DNA of 64,000 nucleotides. Source: Paenibacillus sp. BK033 (lineage in GTDB: Bacteria; Bacillota; Bacilli; Paenibacillales; Paenibacillaceae). Positions 1 through 8,097 of the stretch are shown here, piece after piece (the stretch's first letter is position 1; each line of letters starts with the position of its first letter). The notes under the pieces are model-generated. The model searched no databases. It was not told the origin of the DNA and saw nothing but the letters and a program-made list of their open reading frames with translations. The translations under genes were made by a program, and so were the position numbers. The stretch is from contig NZ_SLVP01000002.1 in assembly GCF_004345425.1 (NCBI RefSeq), forward strand, positions 1,165,747 through 1,229,746, read 5' to 3'.

Positions 1-185
1 AGCTCTTCCCCGCCAGTCGTTCTCACCGAGATATATTCGGAAGCATAGCGAAACGGAAATGTTCGGAAGATAACCAGTTCTTCATAAGGTTTGCCGTCCA
101 CAACGCCTTGCAGCACACCGCCCTTGCCCCGGCTGAAGTAGATCTCTTCCGGCTTGAACAGCCGGATATCGTAACGGTCTGCCAT
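1..185 (-). CDS. DUF1854 family protein, N-terminal part (runs off left edge)
   Basis: Only the first 61 codons or so are in the window, reading leftwards from an ATG at 185. The start overlaps the stop of the ABC transporter gene as ATGA, so the two are almost certainly translationally coupled. The visible protein begins MADRYDIRLFKPEEIYFSRG, followed by a charged, glycine-rich stretch that reads like the DUF1854 family. In other genomes that family sits directly after ABC exporters of the same architecture. No function can be read from the fragment itself. I infer a cytoplasmic partner of the transporter from the coupling and the known gene pairing. No separate ribosome binding site is needed. 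Confidence 0.7.
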   Translation of the reverse strand, partial: MADRYDIRLFKPEEIYFSRGKGGVLQGVVDGKPYEELVIFRTFPFRYASEYISVRTTGGEE

Positions 186-2377
186 CAGCCTTCTACCCCC
201 TTGATTTGAGACAGCTCTTTCTGCGCATCCACAAGCTTGCGGTAAAACCCTTTTTCCTTGCCCAGAAGCTCTTCATGCGTGCCGACCTCAACGATCTTGC
301 CATGATCCAATACAACCAGCCGGTCCGCATTGCGGAGTGTAGAAAGCCGGTGGGCGATGGCGAAGGTGGTCCGGCCCTGGATAAGCCGGGAGATTGCCTC
401 CTGGATCTGCTGCTCCGTTTCCGTATCAACGGACGCTGTCGCTTCATCCAGAATCAAAATGCGGGGATCATGGATAATGGCCCTTGCAATGGCTACGCGC
501 TGCTTCTCGCCGCCGGAAAGCTTATGCCCCCGTTCCCCTACTCGTGTATCGTAACCATCCGGCAGACGGACAATAAACTCATGCGCGTTTGCAATTTTGG
601 CTGCCCGCATAATCTCCTCGGGCGAAGCATCCGGCTTCGAATACGCAATATTATCGGCAATGGAACCGTCGAACAGGAACGTCTCCTGAAGCACAACGCC
701 GATCTGCTTCCGCAAATCGGATTGGCTGATCTCTCGTATGGAGATGCCGTCGATATAGATATCTCCCTCATCCGTGTCATAGAACCGGCAGATCAGATTA
801 ATAAACGTCGACTTGCCTGCTCCGGAATGTCCCACGAGGCCAATCATTTCGCCCTGCTTCACTTGGAGATTGATGTCTTTCAGTACGGGATGATGCTTTT
901 CATAACCATAGGTGACCTTTTCGAATCTAACCAGACCTTGAATGGTGCCAAGAGCTGCCGGCCGACGAGCTTCCGGAACTTCCGACGGCGTATCCATGAT
1001 TTCGAATACCCGGTGGGCGGCAGCCATGGCATTGCTTGCCCAGTTGATCATTTGACTGACCCATTGCAACGGGCCAAACAACATGCCAAGGTAAGCAACA
1101 AGAGCCATAAGAACTCCAAGCTGCATCCCCTCATGAAGCACCTTGTTACCGCCGTTATACCAGATAAGCAGCGTCCCTATTCCCGCAATAAAATTAAACG
1201 CAGGGAACATGAACTGCCATAGTCCCTCCATCCGGATATTGTTTCGTACCACTTCAACGTTGGCATTGGCATAACGGGCCATCTCCTCCCGCTCCCGGCC
1301 AAAAGCTTTAACGACGCGGATGCCCTGCAGCGAATCACCGACCAGCGTATTCAGGCGGAAGATGGATCGCCATTGCTGGTACCAGCGGCGCCCAATCTTC
1401 GGCCAGATCGTCATCGACACCGCGATCATGACCGGTACGGGCAGCAGCGCGAACAGCGACAGCTTCCAGTCCAGGCTCAGCATAATAACGAATATCGCGA
1501 CGATTCGCAACGACTCTCCGCATACAAAGACGACCCCGTCCGTCATGAACTGCCGCATCGCTTCCGAGTCGCTGTTCACGCGGCCGATAAACTGCGAGGT
1601 TTGCCGGCGGTCGAAGAAGGAGATGGAAAGACGCATCAAAGAACCGTATATATCTTTGCGGAGATCCCCCATCAGCTTAGAGCCAACCCATACGCCGATG
1701 TATCCCCTTACCGTCTGCATGACCGACAGCATCAAGGTTGTAACTCCCAAGCCGAGAATAAGCAACAATAGAATGGAGCCCTTATTCTGAGCCTGAAGCA
1801 CATCGTCGATAATGACTTTTGTCAAATAAGGCGGCACCAGCTCCACGAACGTGGTCAGGATAAGCATGCAGGCTGCCGCCGCCAAATGTCCCTTATAAGG
1901 CTTGGCGTAGCGCAGCATCCGGGCAGCGGCTTTGCCGCTGTTCATGCACAGCTGGCATACCTTCGTGCCTTCATGAAGCGGATTGCCGCAGGTTGGACAA
2001 TGCTTCGGAATATCCCGCTCCGATAATGCCGGCAGCTCTTCCCTCTTGGCCAGCGCACTGATCAGCTTTGCCGCAAAATTGAATACCGGCGTCATGGCTG
2101 CCGTATAGCGGGCTATAACAACGGGAGAATCATGGGTGTCTGCTACCAGCATGCCTCCCCCTACCGCTCCGACAGCGCGCGCGTCTCTCAACTCGCTTAC
2201 TTCAAATTTAAGGGCCAGCGAACCATCCTTCTGCCAGACCCGGATATCCCGGTCTGTCACTGCCAGCCATTGTTCCCCAAAGCAGCCATCGAACAGCAGA
2301 TCGGACTTGATGCTAAACAGCATTTCTCCCGTTACCTGCTTCCTCAGCTGCTCAGGCAGTTCATCCATGATGGACAT
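185..2377 (-). CDS. ABC exporter, fused permease and ATPase, with N-terminal PH-like and zinc-ribbon modules
   Basis: This 730-residue half-transporter of the type IV exporter fold probably works as a homodimer in the cytoplasmic membrane; its substrate is unknown. Residues 1 to about 100 look like a bacterial PH-like domain. A zinc-ribbon motif follows (CPTC and CQLC; cysteines 127, 130, 141 and 144), then about six membrane helices and a nucleotide-binding domain. The latter has Walker A GHSGAGKST, signature LSGGEKQR and Walker B ILILDEATAS, all intact. I chose the ATG at 2377 because GGGAGGGG lies just upstream; an in-frame TTG at 2398 precedes that site. The downstream DUF1854 gene overlaps by four bases. 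The extra N-terminal modules are unusual for ordinary multidrug exporters and suggest regulated or accessory-protein-dependent transport. Similar transporter/DUF1854 pairs have been linked to cyanophycin metabolism in some bacteria, but nothing here shows that. Confidence 0.9.
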   Translation of the reverse strand: MSIMDELPEQLRKQVTGEMLFSIKSDLLFDGCFGEQWLAVTDRDIRVWQKDGSLALKFEVSELRDARAVGAVGGGMLVADTHDSPVVIARYTAAMTPVFNFAAKLISALAKREELPALSERDIPKHCPTCGNPLHEGTKVCQLCMNSGKAAARMLRYAKPYKGHLAAAACMLILTTFVELVPPYLTKVIIDDVLQAQNKGSILLLLILGLGVTTLMLSVMQTVRGYIGVWVGSKLMGDLRKDIYGSLMRLSISFFDRRQTSQFIGRVNSDSEAMRQFMTDGVVFVCGESLRIVAIFVIMLSLDWKLSLFALLPVPVMIAVSMTIWPKIGRRWYQQWRSIFRLNTLVGDSLQGIRVVKAFGREREEMARYANANVEVVRNNIRMEGLWQFMFPAFNFIAGIGTLLIWYNGGNKVLHEGMQLGVLMALVAYLGMLFGPLQWVSQMINWASNAMAAAHRVFEIMDTPSEVPEARRPAALGTIQGLVRFEKVTYGYEKHHPVLKDINLQVKQGEMIGLVGHSGAGKSTFINLICRFYDTDEGDIYIDGISIREISQSDLRKQIGVVLQETFLFDGSIADNIAYSKPDASPEEIMRAAKIANAHEFIVRLPDGYDTRVGERGHKLSGGEKQRVAIARAIIHDPRILILDEATASVDTETEQQIQEAISRLIQGRTTFAIAHRLSTLRNADRLVVLDHGKIVEVGTHEELLGKEKGFYRKLVDAQKELSQIKGVEG

Positions 2378-2661
2378 AGTCCCCTCCCGCTTCGTCAAAC
2401 CGTTATCGGTAAATGGTAAACAAGGAAAGTTTAGCTCTATGCAGCAAGCTCCAACAACCTGCCGGATTGCGGTTCTATTACCCGTCTAGTTATAGATATC
2501 CGGCCTTCGCGTTTCCTAGCTTCATCGGAAACAACAATTATCCATATAGAAGCAACTTCAAGCTATAGGCTACGGAAGATCCCCTATGATTTAATACAAA
2601 CAAACGATTCATATTCACATCCGGCCTTGTTGCCGGTCACGCGAAAGGATGCAAGCAATAA

Positions 2662-3825
2662 ATGGACAAACCTCTTCTTGGCCTTACCCCCGCAATGGGA
2701 TGGAACTCGTGGAACACGTTTACCTGGGACATTAATGAGCAATTAATTCGGGATGTTGCCGATCGTTTCGAATCGGACGGTTACAAGGCTGCCGGTTACG
2801 AATATATCGTCATTGACGATTGCTGGAGCTTGAAGCAGCGGGACCAGCAGGGGAATCTGGTAGCCGATCCCGCCAAGTTTCCAAGCGGAATGAAAGCGCT
2901 CGCCGATTATATCCACTCCAAAGGCTTGAAATTCGGCATGTATTCCTGCGTCGGCACCCACACCTGCGCGGGTTATCCCGGCAGCTTCGAGCATGAGTTT
3001 CAAGACGCCCAATTATTCGCCGAGTGGGGCGTCGACTATTTGAAGTACGATTACTGCTTCAAACCCCGGCATATCTCCGGAGAATTGCTGTACAAACGGA
3101 TGAGCCTTGCTCTTAAAAACAGCGGACGGGAAATCCTCTTCTCTGCCTGCAATTGGGGCGAGGATCATGTCTACCAGTGGATACGCGAATCGGGTGCCCA
3201 TATGTACCGGTCAACGGGCGATATTCAGGATCACTGGGAATCTATTAAGAATCTGGCACTCTCGCAGCTGGACAAAGAATGCTATACCGGCTCCTTCTGC
3301 CATAACGATATGGACATGCTGGTCGTCGGCATGTACGGCGGCAGCAATAATTCGTTTATCGGCAGCAAAATAGGAGGCTGTACCGATAACGAATACAAGA
3401 CCCATTTCTCTTTGTGGTGCATGATGGGCTCTCCTCTCATGATGGGCTGCGATATCCGCACGGCTAATCAGGCGACCAAAAACATGCTGCTTAACCCGGC
3501 TCTCATAGCCATTAATCAGGACATCGAAAGCCGCGGAGCATACCGGATCAAGCCGGAGCCGCAGTGGTTCCATACCGAGGACGTCTTTATGCTTGTAAAG
3601 GTTCTTTCGGATGGCGAACTGGCGATTGGCTTCTTTAATTTAAGCGATGATCAGCGGGAGCTTTCGCTGCAATTCTGGGATATCGGACTTCCCTACGCCT
3701 CCGGGTTCTCCTTATCCTTATACGACTGCTGGGAGCATAAGGAGCTTGGAATATTCAAGGAACGGTTCGCACCCGTTGTGCCGGCGCATGACTGTCTGAT
3801 CGTCCGGGCCAAGCTGGTTAAATAA
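2662..3825 (+). CDS. GH27 alpha-galactosidase
   Basis: A 387-residue glycoside hydrolase family 27 enzyme (melibiase type) that removes terminal alpha-D-galactose by a retaining mechanism. The (beta/alpha)8 catalytic domain carries the family signatures GWNSWNTF (13-20) and IDDCW (51-55). YLKYDYC contains the expected nucleophile Asp130, and RSTGDIQDHW contains the likely acid/base Asp187. A short beta-sandwich domain follows after about residue 290. There is no signal peptide, so it should act in the cytoplasm on imported galactosides. GAAAGGAT about 13 bases upstream supports the ATG at 2662. The stop overlaps the next gene as TAATG, so the two are coupled. The AraC regulator on the opposite strand downstream is the nearest candidate controller. 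No key residue appears to be missing. Confidence 0.95.
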   Translation: MDKPLLGLTPAMGWNSWNTFTWDINEQLIRDVADRFESDGYKAAGYEYIVIDDCWSLKQRDQQGNLVADPAKFPSGMKALADYIHSKGLKFGMYSCVGTHTCAGYPGSFEHEFQDAQLFAEWGVDYLKYDYCFKPRHISGELLYKRMSLALKNSGREILFSACNWGEDHVYQWIRESGAHMYRSTGDIQDHWESIKNLALSQLDKECYTGSFCHNDMDMLVVGMYGGSNNSFIGSKIGGCTDNEYKTHFSLWCMMGSPLMMGCDIRTANQATKNMLLNPALIAINQDIESRGAYRIKPEPQWFHTEDVFMLVKVLSDGELAIGFFNLSDDQRELSLQFWDIGLPYASGFSLSLYDCWEHKELGIFKERFAPVVPAHDCLIVRAKLVK

Positions 3826-4025
3826 TGAACAGCAAATCCTGCAAGACCTGTCAGGCCCCCCTCCAAGCCGATGATCGGGCGATTTACATGAAGCTTGTTT
3901 CAAGAACGGCACAACAATTTTTATGCATCGATTGCCTGGGCGTTAAGCTAAGCTGCGGACGCGAGCCCCTGGAGAAGCTGATACGCTACTTCAGGGAATC
4001 CGGCCATTGCGTCCTTTTCCGCTAA
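3825..4025 (+). CDS. Small cysteine-rich protein, probable zinc-ribbon
   Basis: A 66-residue protein whose ATG overlaps the stop of the alpha-galactosidase gene (TAATG), strong evidence for translational coupling and genuine expression. It has two CxxC pairs, Cys6/Cys9 and Cys34/Cys37, plus Cys44 and Cys62, and a basic, partly helical C terminus. The paired CxxC arrangement suggests one bound zinc. It has no signal peptide or membrane segment. I do not recognise a characterised family. It could be a small regulator or an accessory of the carbohydrate operon, but neither is shown by the sequence. The stop codon overlaps the stop of the convergent AraC gene by two bases. Confidence 0.7.
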   Translation: MNSKSCKTCQAPLQADDRAIYMKLVSRTAQQFLCIDCLGVKLSCGREPLEKLIRYFRESGHCVLFR

Positions 4026-4834
4026 AGGATTTCGGTACGGCCATGCAGCGTCATATACTCGGAGGGCGTATATGACGTTGCTTTTTTAAATACTTTGGAG
4101 AAATACAACTGATCCTTATAGCCGACCGAGTAAGCAACCGATTTGACGGACAATACGGAGGACTCCAGAAGCTCGCGCGCCCGTTCAATCCGGTATGCAG
4201 TCAGATAGCGGGATACAGACATACCGGCAGCTTCCTTAAACAAGCGGAACAGGTAGCTTCTCTCCAGGCTCACCGCGTTTACAATATCGGACACCGTCAG
4301 GTTTGCCCGCCAATAATTAATGATGATATACTCCTTGGCCATCTTCACATAATCCGCCGGCTGAGATTCTCTCGGATAAAACTCCAAATAATAGGACAGC
4401 AGCAAACGCAATTGCGCCCCCGCTCTAATTCTCTCAAAAGGCCTCGCATCCGCCCTTGGCGCCGCGGGGAAATACGGCTTCAGATCATGCGGGCTCGCCC
4501 CGGCCACGGGGTTATCCCGTTCCATTTCGGTCATTCCCACCAGACGCCCGGCTTCATCGCCTTTAAATTCAATCCATATATATTCCCAAGGATCCTCAGG
4601 ATCCGGATAATAGTAAATTTCCGTTTGCGGGAAGATCATAAAGCTATCGGCCGCCTTTAATGAAAATCGCTGATTGCGCGTCTCGAGCGTTCCTTTCCCG
4701 CTTATAATGAAGTGCAGCGCGTAAACATCGCGTACTCCCGGCCCCCACTTATGCATGTTGGCCGGCTTATAACCGCTGTAGGTGCAGATTAACTGACTGT
4801 TGTGATAAGCGTCGGAGGCTCGAACGGGCTTCAT
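4022..4834 (-). CDS. AraC-family transcriptional regulator
   Basis: A 270-residue one-component regulator. The N-terminal half (about 20-150) is a cupin-like effector domain with ALHFIISGKGTLETR and a FMIFPQTEIYYYPD stretch. The C-terminal 100 residues contain the two helix-turn-helix units typical of AraC/XylS proteins (NLTVSDIVNAVSLERSYLFR and VKSVAYSVGYKDQLYFSKVFKK). Proteins of this layout bind a sugar or oligosaccharide in the cupin and activate adjacent hydrolase genes. GGAAAGGAT about ten bases before the ATG supports this start. It is convergent with the GH27 operon and lies downstream of the GH43 gene on the same strand, separated from it by a terminator. Which of these it controls is not visible. 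Confidence 0.9.
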   Translation of the reverse strand: MKPVRASDAYHNSQLICTYSGYKPANMHKWGPGVRDVYALHFIISGKGTLETRNQRFSLKAADSFMIFPQTEIYYYPDPEDPWEYIWIEFKGDEAGRLVGMTEMERDNPVAGASPHDLKPYFPAAPRADARPFERIRAGAQLRLLLSYYLEFYPRESQPADYVKMAKEYIIINYWRANLTVSDIVNAVSLERSYLFRLFKEAAGMSVSRYLTAYRIERARELLESSVLSVKSVAYSVGYKDQLYFSKVFKKATSYTPSEYMTLHGRTEIL

Positions 4835-4860
4835 GCAACATCATATCCTTTCCTGCTCTA

Positions 4861-4893
4861 AAAAGAGACCGCGGCCATTCTCGCCGCGATCTC
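4861..4893 (-). terminator. Intrinsic terminator after the GH43 gene
   Basis: On the minus strand, GAGATCGCGGC pairs with GCCGCGGTCTC around a short loop and is followed by TTTTT. It lies 18 bases after the stop of the GH43 gene and before the AraC gene, closing the binding-protein/YesM/YesN/GH43 operon. Confidence 0.85.
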
Positions 4894-4910
4894 CCTTCAC
4901 GATACCCTGC

Positions 4911-6443
4911 TTACTGGCTGAACTGCCAGCTATGCAGCTTGAACAGCTTGCTGTCAGGCTTGCCTTTGAACACCAGATACAGGTCATGCGTACCTTCGGC
5001 GCCCGTTACATCCGTTTGATATTCTGCTTCTTCCTCTCCCGCAGGCTGGACCTGTAAGGCTCCGATCAGTTTGCCGTCCGCGGAATCCAGCCGCAGCTCA
5101 ATAACAGCGGCAGAGCCTGCCCCGGATACAGCCGCGGCAAATGTACGAGCGCCTTCGCTGCCGAAATCAACCTTCGATAATGCGATCCAATCTCCGCTGT
5201 CAATATCGGTGACGGACATGCCGCCGTCAGGGGAAGCCTCCGTCGCGATTCCCGCGTTCCATCCCATCGTTGCCGCTTCTACGCGCTCATAAGGCTGAAA
5301 AGCTTGAATTTGGGGAACTCCTTCGTAATTCGCCGTAATCTCTTGAATGGACTGATCGGCATCCTGGAACTTCACTTCATTCAGATGAGTGGAACGATAC
5401 CCCTTAGGAACCCCCATTGCCTTCGATAAAGTCTGGGCATGGTAAGCCATATACCATGCATCGTTAAATTCGAACATGGCATGATGGTTATTGCCGCCTA
5501 CGCCAAAGAAATGCCCGGGATTCTTCAGAATCGTCCCGCGGTATGTCCACGGTCCCATTGGACGATCGCTGGTCATATAAGCAATCTCGCCTGCCGGTGG
5601 ACTGCCTTCCGGACGCTGGCCGTTATAAAAGTTGGAACAATAAGTGAAATAATAAATGCCTTTATGCTTATTAATCCCGGCATCCTCGAACATAAACGGC
5701 GCGGGAATAACCTGCGCTTCGCCTACAACGCTGACCATATCCTCGCCGAGCTCCATCACCCGGGCCGTATCCGGCCATTCGTCCTTTCCTTCCGGCACTC
5801 CGCCTCCGAAATAAATATAAGCCTTGCCGTCATCGTCAACCAATACAGCGGGATCGAATAACCAAGTCACCTTCTCAACGCCGGGCGTCGACCTTAGAAT
5901 GAGTGCTTTTCCGATAGGATCACGCCAGGGTCCGATTGGACTGTCGCCCTCCAGCACGCCGATTCCACTGGCATTATTGGCGAAGTAGAGGAAAAATTTA
6001 TCTTGTCCCTTGATTACTTTATGAGCAATTGCGGGAGCCCAGGATTGAGTTGCCCATTTGGCTGCCCCTTCGGGACCCGCAACCGTAATGACTCCATGAT
6101 CGGTCCAATTGACCAGATCCGCTGAGGATATAACACCGATCTTGTTAATATTGCCGTACGTATTATCCTTCACGCTTCCGTCCTCGCCGTATTCCAGGAC
6201 GTCATTCGTCATGTAAAGATAAACCCGTCCGTCAAATACTAGGGCGTAAGGATCCGCTCCAAACTTATGGGATACAAGCGGATTGCCTTGAGAAGGGATT
6301 TTGCCAACCGCATTCGCAAGCTTAACCTGTAATTCTTCCATGGATAATTCCTCCCGATTCGAATGATGAGATGTTATTAATAAGGCAAGAACTGCCGCAA
6401 GGAAACCAAACCGCAGGACTGACCTTAAGAGATGCCGTGTCAT
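4911..6443 (-). CDS. xynD: Secreted GH43 arabinoxylan arabinofuranohydrolase-like enzyme with C-terminal CBM6-like domain
   Basis: A 510-residue enzyme closely resembling Bacillus XynD, which removes L-arabinofuranose side groups from arabinoxylan. After a hydrophobic N-terminal segment (about 8-24, a likely export signal) comes a five-bladed GH43 propeller. It contains GADPYALVFDGRVYLYMTND (catalytic base Asp), WLFDPAVLVDDDGKAYIYFGG without its last residue as the pKa-modulating region, and MFEDAGINKHKG with the general acid Glu. The C-terminal 130 residues form a carbohydrate-binding module of CBM6 type. It is the last gene of an operon with a YesM/YesN pair and a solute-binding protein, ten bases after the YesN stop, so it is probably the output of that sensory system. 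The signal sequence is short and its cleavage site is unclear. Substrate could differ within GH43. Confidence 0.88.
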   Translation of the reverse strand: MTRHLLRSVLRFGFLAAVLALLITSHHSNREELSMEELQVKLANAVGKIPSQGNPLVSHKFGADPYALVFDGRVYLYMTNDVLEYGEDGSVKDNTYGNINKIGVISSADLVNWTDHGVITVAGPEGAAKWATQSWAPAIAHKVIKGQDKFFLYFANNASGIGVLEGDSPIGPWRDPIGKALILRSTPGVEKVTWLFDPAVLVDDDGKAYIYFGGGVPEGKDEWPDTARVMELGEDMVSVVGEAQVIPAPFMFEDAGINKHKGIYYFTYCSNFYNGQRPEGSPPAGEIAYMTSDRPMGPWTYRGTILKNPGHFFGVGGNNHHAMFEFNDAWYMAYHAQTLSKAMGVPKGYRSTHLNEVKFQDADQSIQEITANYEGVPQIQAFQPYERVEAATMGWNAGIATEASPDGGMSVTDIDSGDWIALSKVDFGSEGARTFAAAVSGAGSAAVIELRLDSADGKLIGALQVQPAGEEEAEYQTDVTGAEGTHDLYLVFKGKPDSKLFKLHSWQFSQ

Positions 6444-6453
6444 AAAACGCCTC

Positions 6454-8097
6454 CTAAACCGGAGCTAGGGCATCCCGATACTCCTGCGGCGTCATGCCGG
6501 TAGCCTTCTTGAAAAATCTTGTAAAGGAATGAGCCGCTTCATATCCGACTTTAACCGCGACCTCCCGTACCTTAAATTCGTCCCCCTTCAGCAGCTCCTT
6601 CGCTTTTCTTACCCTGCAGGTGTCAATGTATTCGGATAGATTGACGCCGCATTCCTGTTTGAAAAAGCGGGATAAATAAGAAGGATTGAAATAGTTAAGT
6701 TCCGCCAAGCGGACAAGCGACAAATCCTCGCTTAGATGGTCATTGATATACTCGCAGATTTTTTCGATTACGCCCGCTGCATTTTCTTTGCTCTCCGGGC
6801 TTTTGGCCCGAAACAGCTGTTCGGTTATCTGCTTTAAGTATTGAACCGCCTCTTGCATGGTGGAATGCTCCTCCAGGCGCATCAGCTTGCAATAATCGCT
6901 AATCTCCCGGCAAAGCCCATTTCGGTTAATATACGTAAACAGAGTAAGAGCGATTGAATAATAGATTTCCATTTTCCGCGTGACCGTACTGTTTTCGTGC
7001 AGCATGACCATGCTTAAATCTTCAAATGCTTCGATGAATTTCTCCGCTTTGCCAGCTTCAAGAAACCCGGCAAGCATTTCTGCTTTGGAAGAAACCTGTC
7101 CTTCTTCCTTGGTTTGCTGCTCTCGAAGATCTTCCAGCGGTTCCCCGCGATCCGTTACAATAATGGCGATGCCTCTACCGCCGATTTTCATCAGCTGCAG
7201 CTGACGGAGCCGTTCGTATTGCCGATTCATCTCATTCCATTTGCATAAATTTCCGCTGAGCGTGAAAGCGAGCGTTAGACCTAGCGATTGCAGGCAGGTC
7301 TCCTGAATCAATTCCAATGTACCTTCCAGATAACGAACAAGATGATTATTGAATTTCTCTTCCTCATGCTCATAAGGCTGAAGCAGATATAATAAGTCCC
7401 CTTGCTTGTCTATAATACCGATATGCCTCGTCTTCTCGGACAAATAGGAATTGCATACGATCCTTGCCTTCGTAAGAATCCCGCTTCGCAAGATGTAGGA
7501 AGCATGCTCCGGATACGTTAAATGTCCCCTTACAAGAAGAATGGGAGCGGCAGGATCAAGCCCGATGTTCATCTTGCCGAATTCATCCCTTAGTCTCTCC
7601 TCGCATAAGCCATGCCCGCTGCTTTCTTGAAGCAGATGGCGAATGTAGTCTCCTTGTGCGGCCTGCTCTATCGCGTAAAGCTGCTCTTGGGATTGCTCCA
7701 GCATTTTGCTCATCTGATTCTCGTACTCGATTTCCTCCATGACTTCCCGTACGGTTGCCGTAACCTTGTCATAGCCCTCCGTCTTCAGCAAATAACGAAC
7801 CTTTGGCATTTGAATAGCCTTGTAAGCATAGTCAAACTCGCTGAAGCCCGTCAGGAAAATGACTTTGCTTCTTGGCCAGAAGGCTTGAATTTCCTCGGAC
7901 AGCTCTAAACCGTTCATACCCGGCATACTGATATCGGTCAGCACAATATCGATTCTTGTCCTTGCCATCCACTGCAAAGCTTCCTTGGCGGAATAGGCTT
8001 TGCACACATCAAGCTTCTCCGGCATCAGCCGATGAAACACCTCGTACAGCGAGTCCGTAATAATGTCTTCATCATCCACAATCAATAATCTATACAA
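6454..8097 (-). CDS. YesN-type response regulator (REC plus AraC helix-turn-helix)
   Basis: A 547-residue transcriptional regulator, partner of the YesM kinase immediately upstream. The receiver domain (1-120) has the acidic pair in LLIVDDE, the phospho-acceptor Asp in DIVLTDISMPGMNGLEL, the Thr of IFLTG and the Lys of YLLK. A long linker with coiled-coil character follows. The C-terminal AraC module (about 445-545) contains NPSYLSRFFKQECGVNLSEY and VREVAVKVGYEAAHSFTRFF. I place the start at the TTG at 8097, giving the family-typical MYRLLIVDDE. GAGGGG lies about ten bases before it, and the start overlaps the kinase stop by eight bases (TTGTATAG). A GTG at 8103 is the alternative. It probably activates the GH43 gene and its own operon. 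Confidence 0.92.
   Translation of the reverse strand: MYRLLIVDDEDIITDSLYEVFHRLMPEKLDVCKAYSAKEALQWMARTRIDIVLTDISMPGMNGLELSEEIQAFWPRSKVIFLTGFSEFDYAYKAIQMPKVRYLLKTEGYDKVTATVREVMEEIEYENQMSKMLEQSQEQLYAIEQAAQGDYIRHLLQESSGHGLCEERLRDEFGKMNIGLDPAAPILLVRGHLTYPEHASYILRSGILTKARIVCNSYLSEKTRHIGIIDKQGDLLYLLQPYEHEEEKFNNHLVRYLEGTLELIQETCLQSLGLTLAFTLSGNLCKWNEMNRQYERLRQLQLMKIGGRGIAIIVTDRGEPLEDLREQQTKEEGQVSSKAEMLAGFLEAGKAEKFIEAFEDLSMVMLHENSTVTRKMEIYYSIALTLFTYINRNGLCREISDYCKLMRLEEHSTMQEAVQYLKQITEQLFRAKSPESKENAAGVIEKICEYINDHLSEDLSLVRLAELNYFNPSYLSRFFKQECGVNLSEYIDTCRVRKAKELLKGDEFKVREVAVKVGYEAAHSFTRFFKKATGMTPQEYRDALAPV

Noticed and set aside
206..1222. Plus-strand open frame of 338 codons inside the ABC exporter
   Set aside because: It lies entirely antisense to a gene with intact Walker and signature motifs, has no ribosome binding site, and its translation lacks any domain pattern.
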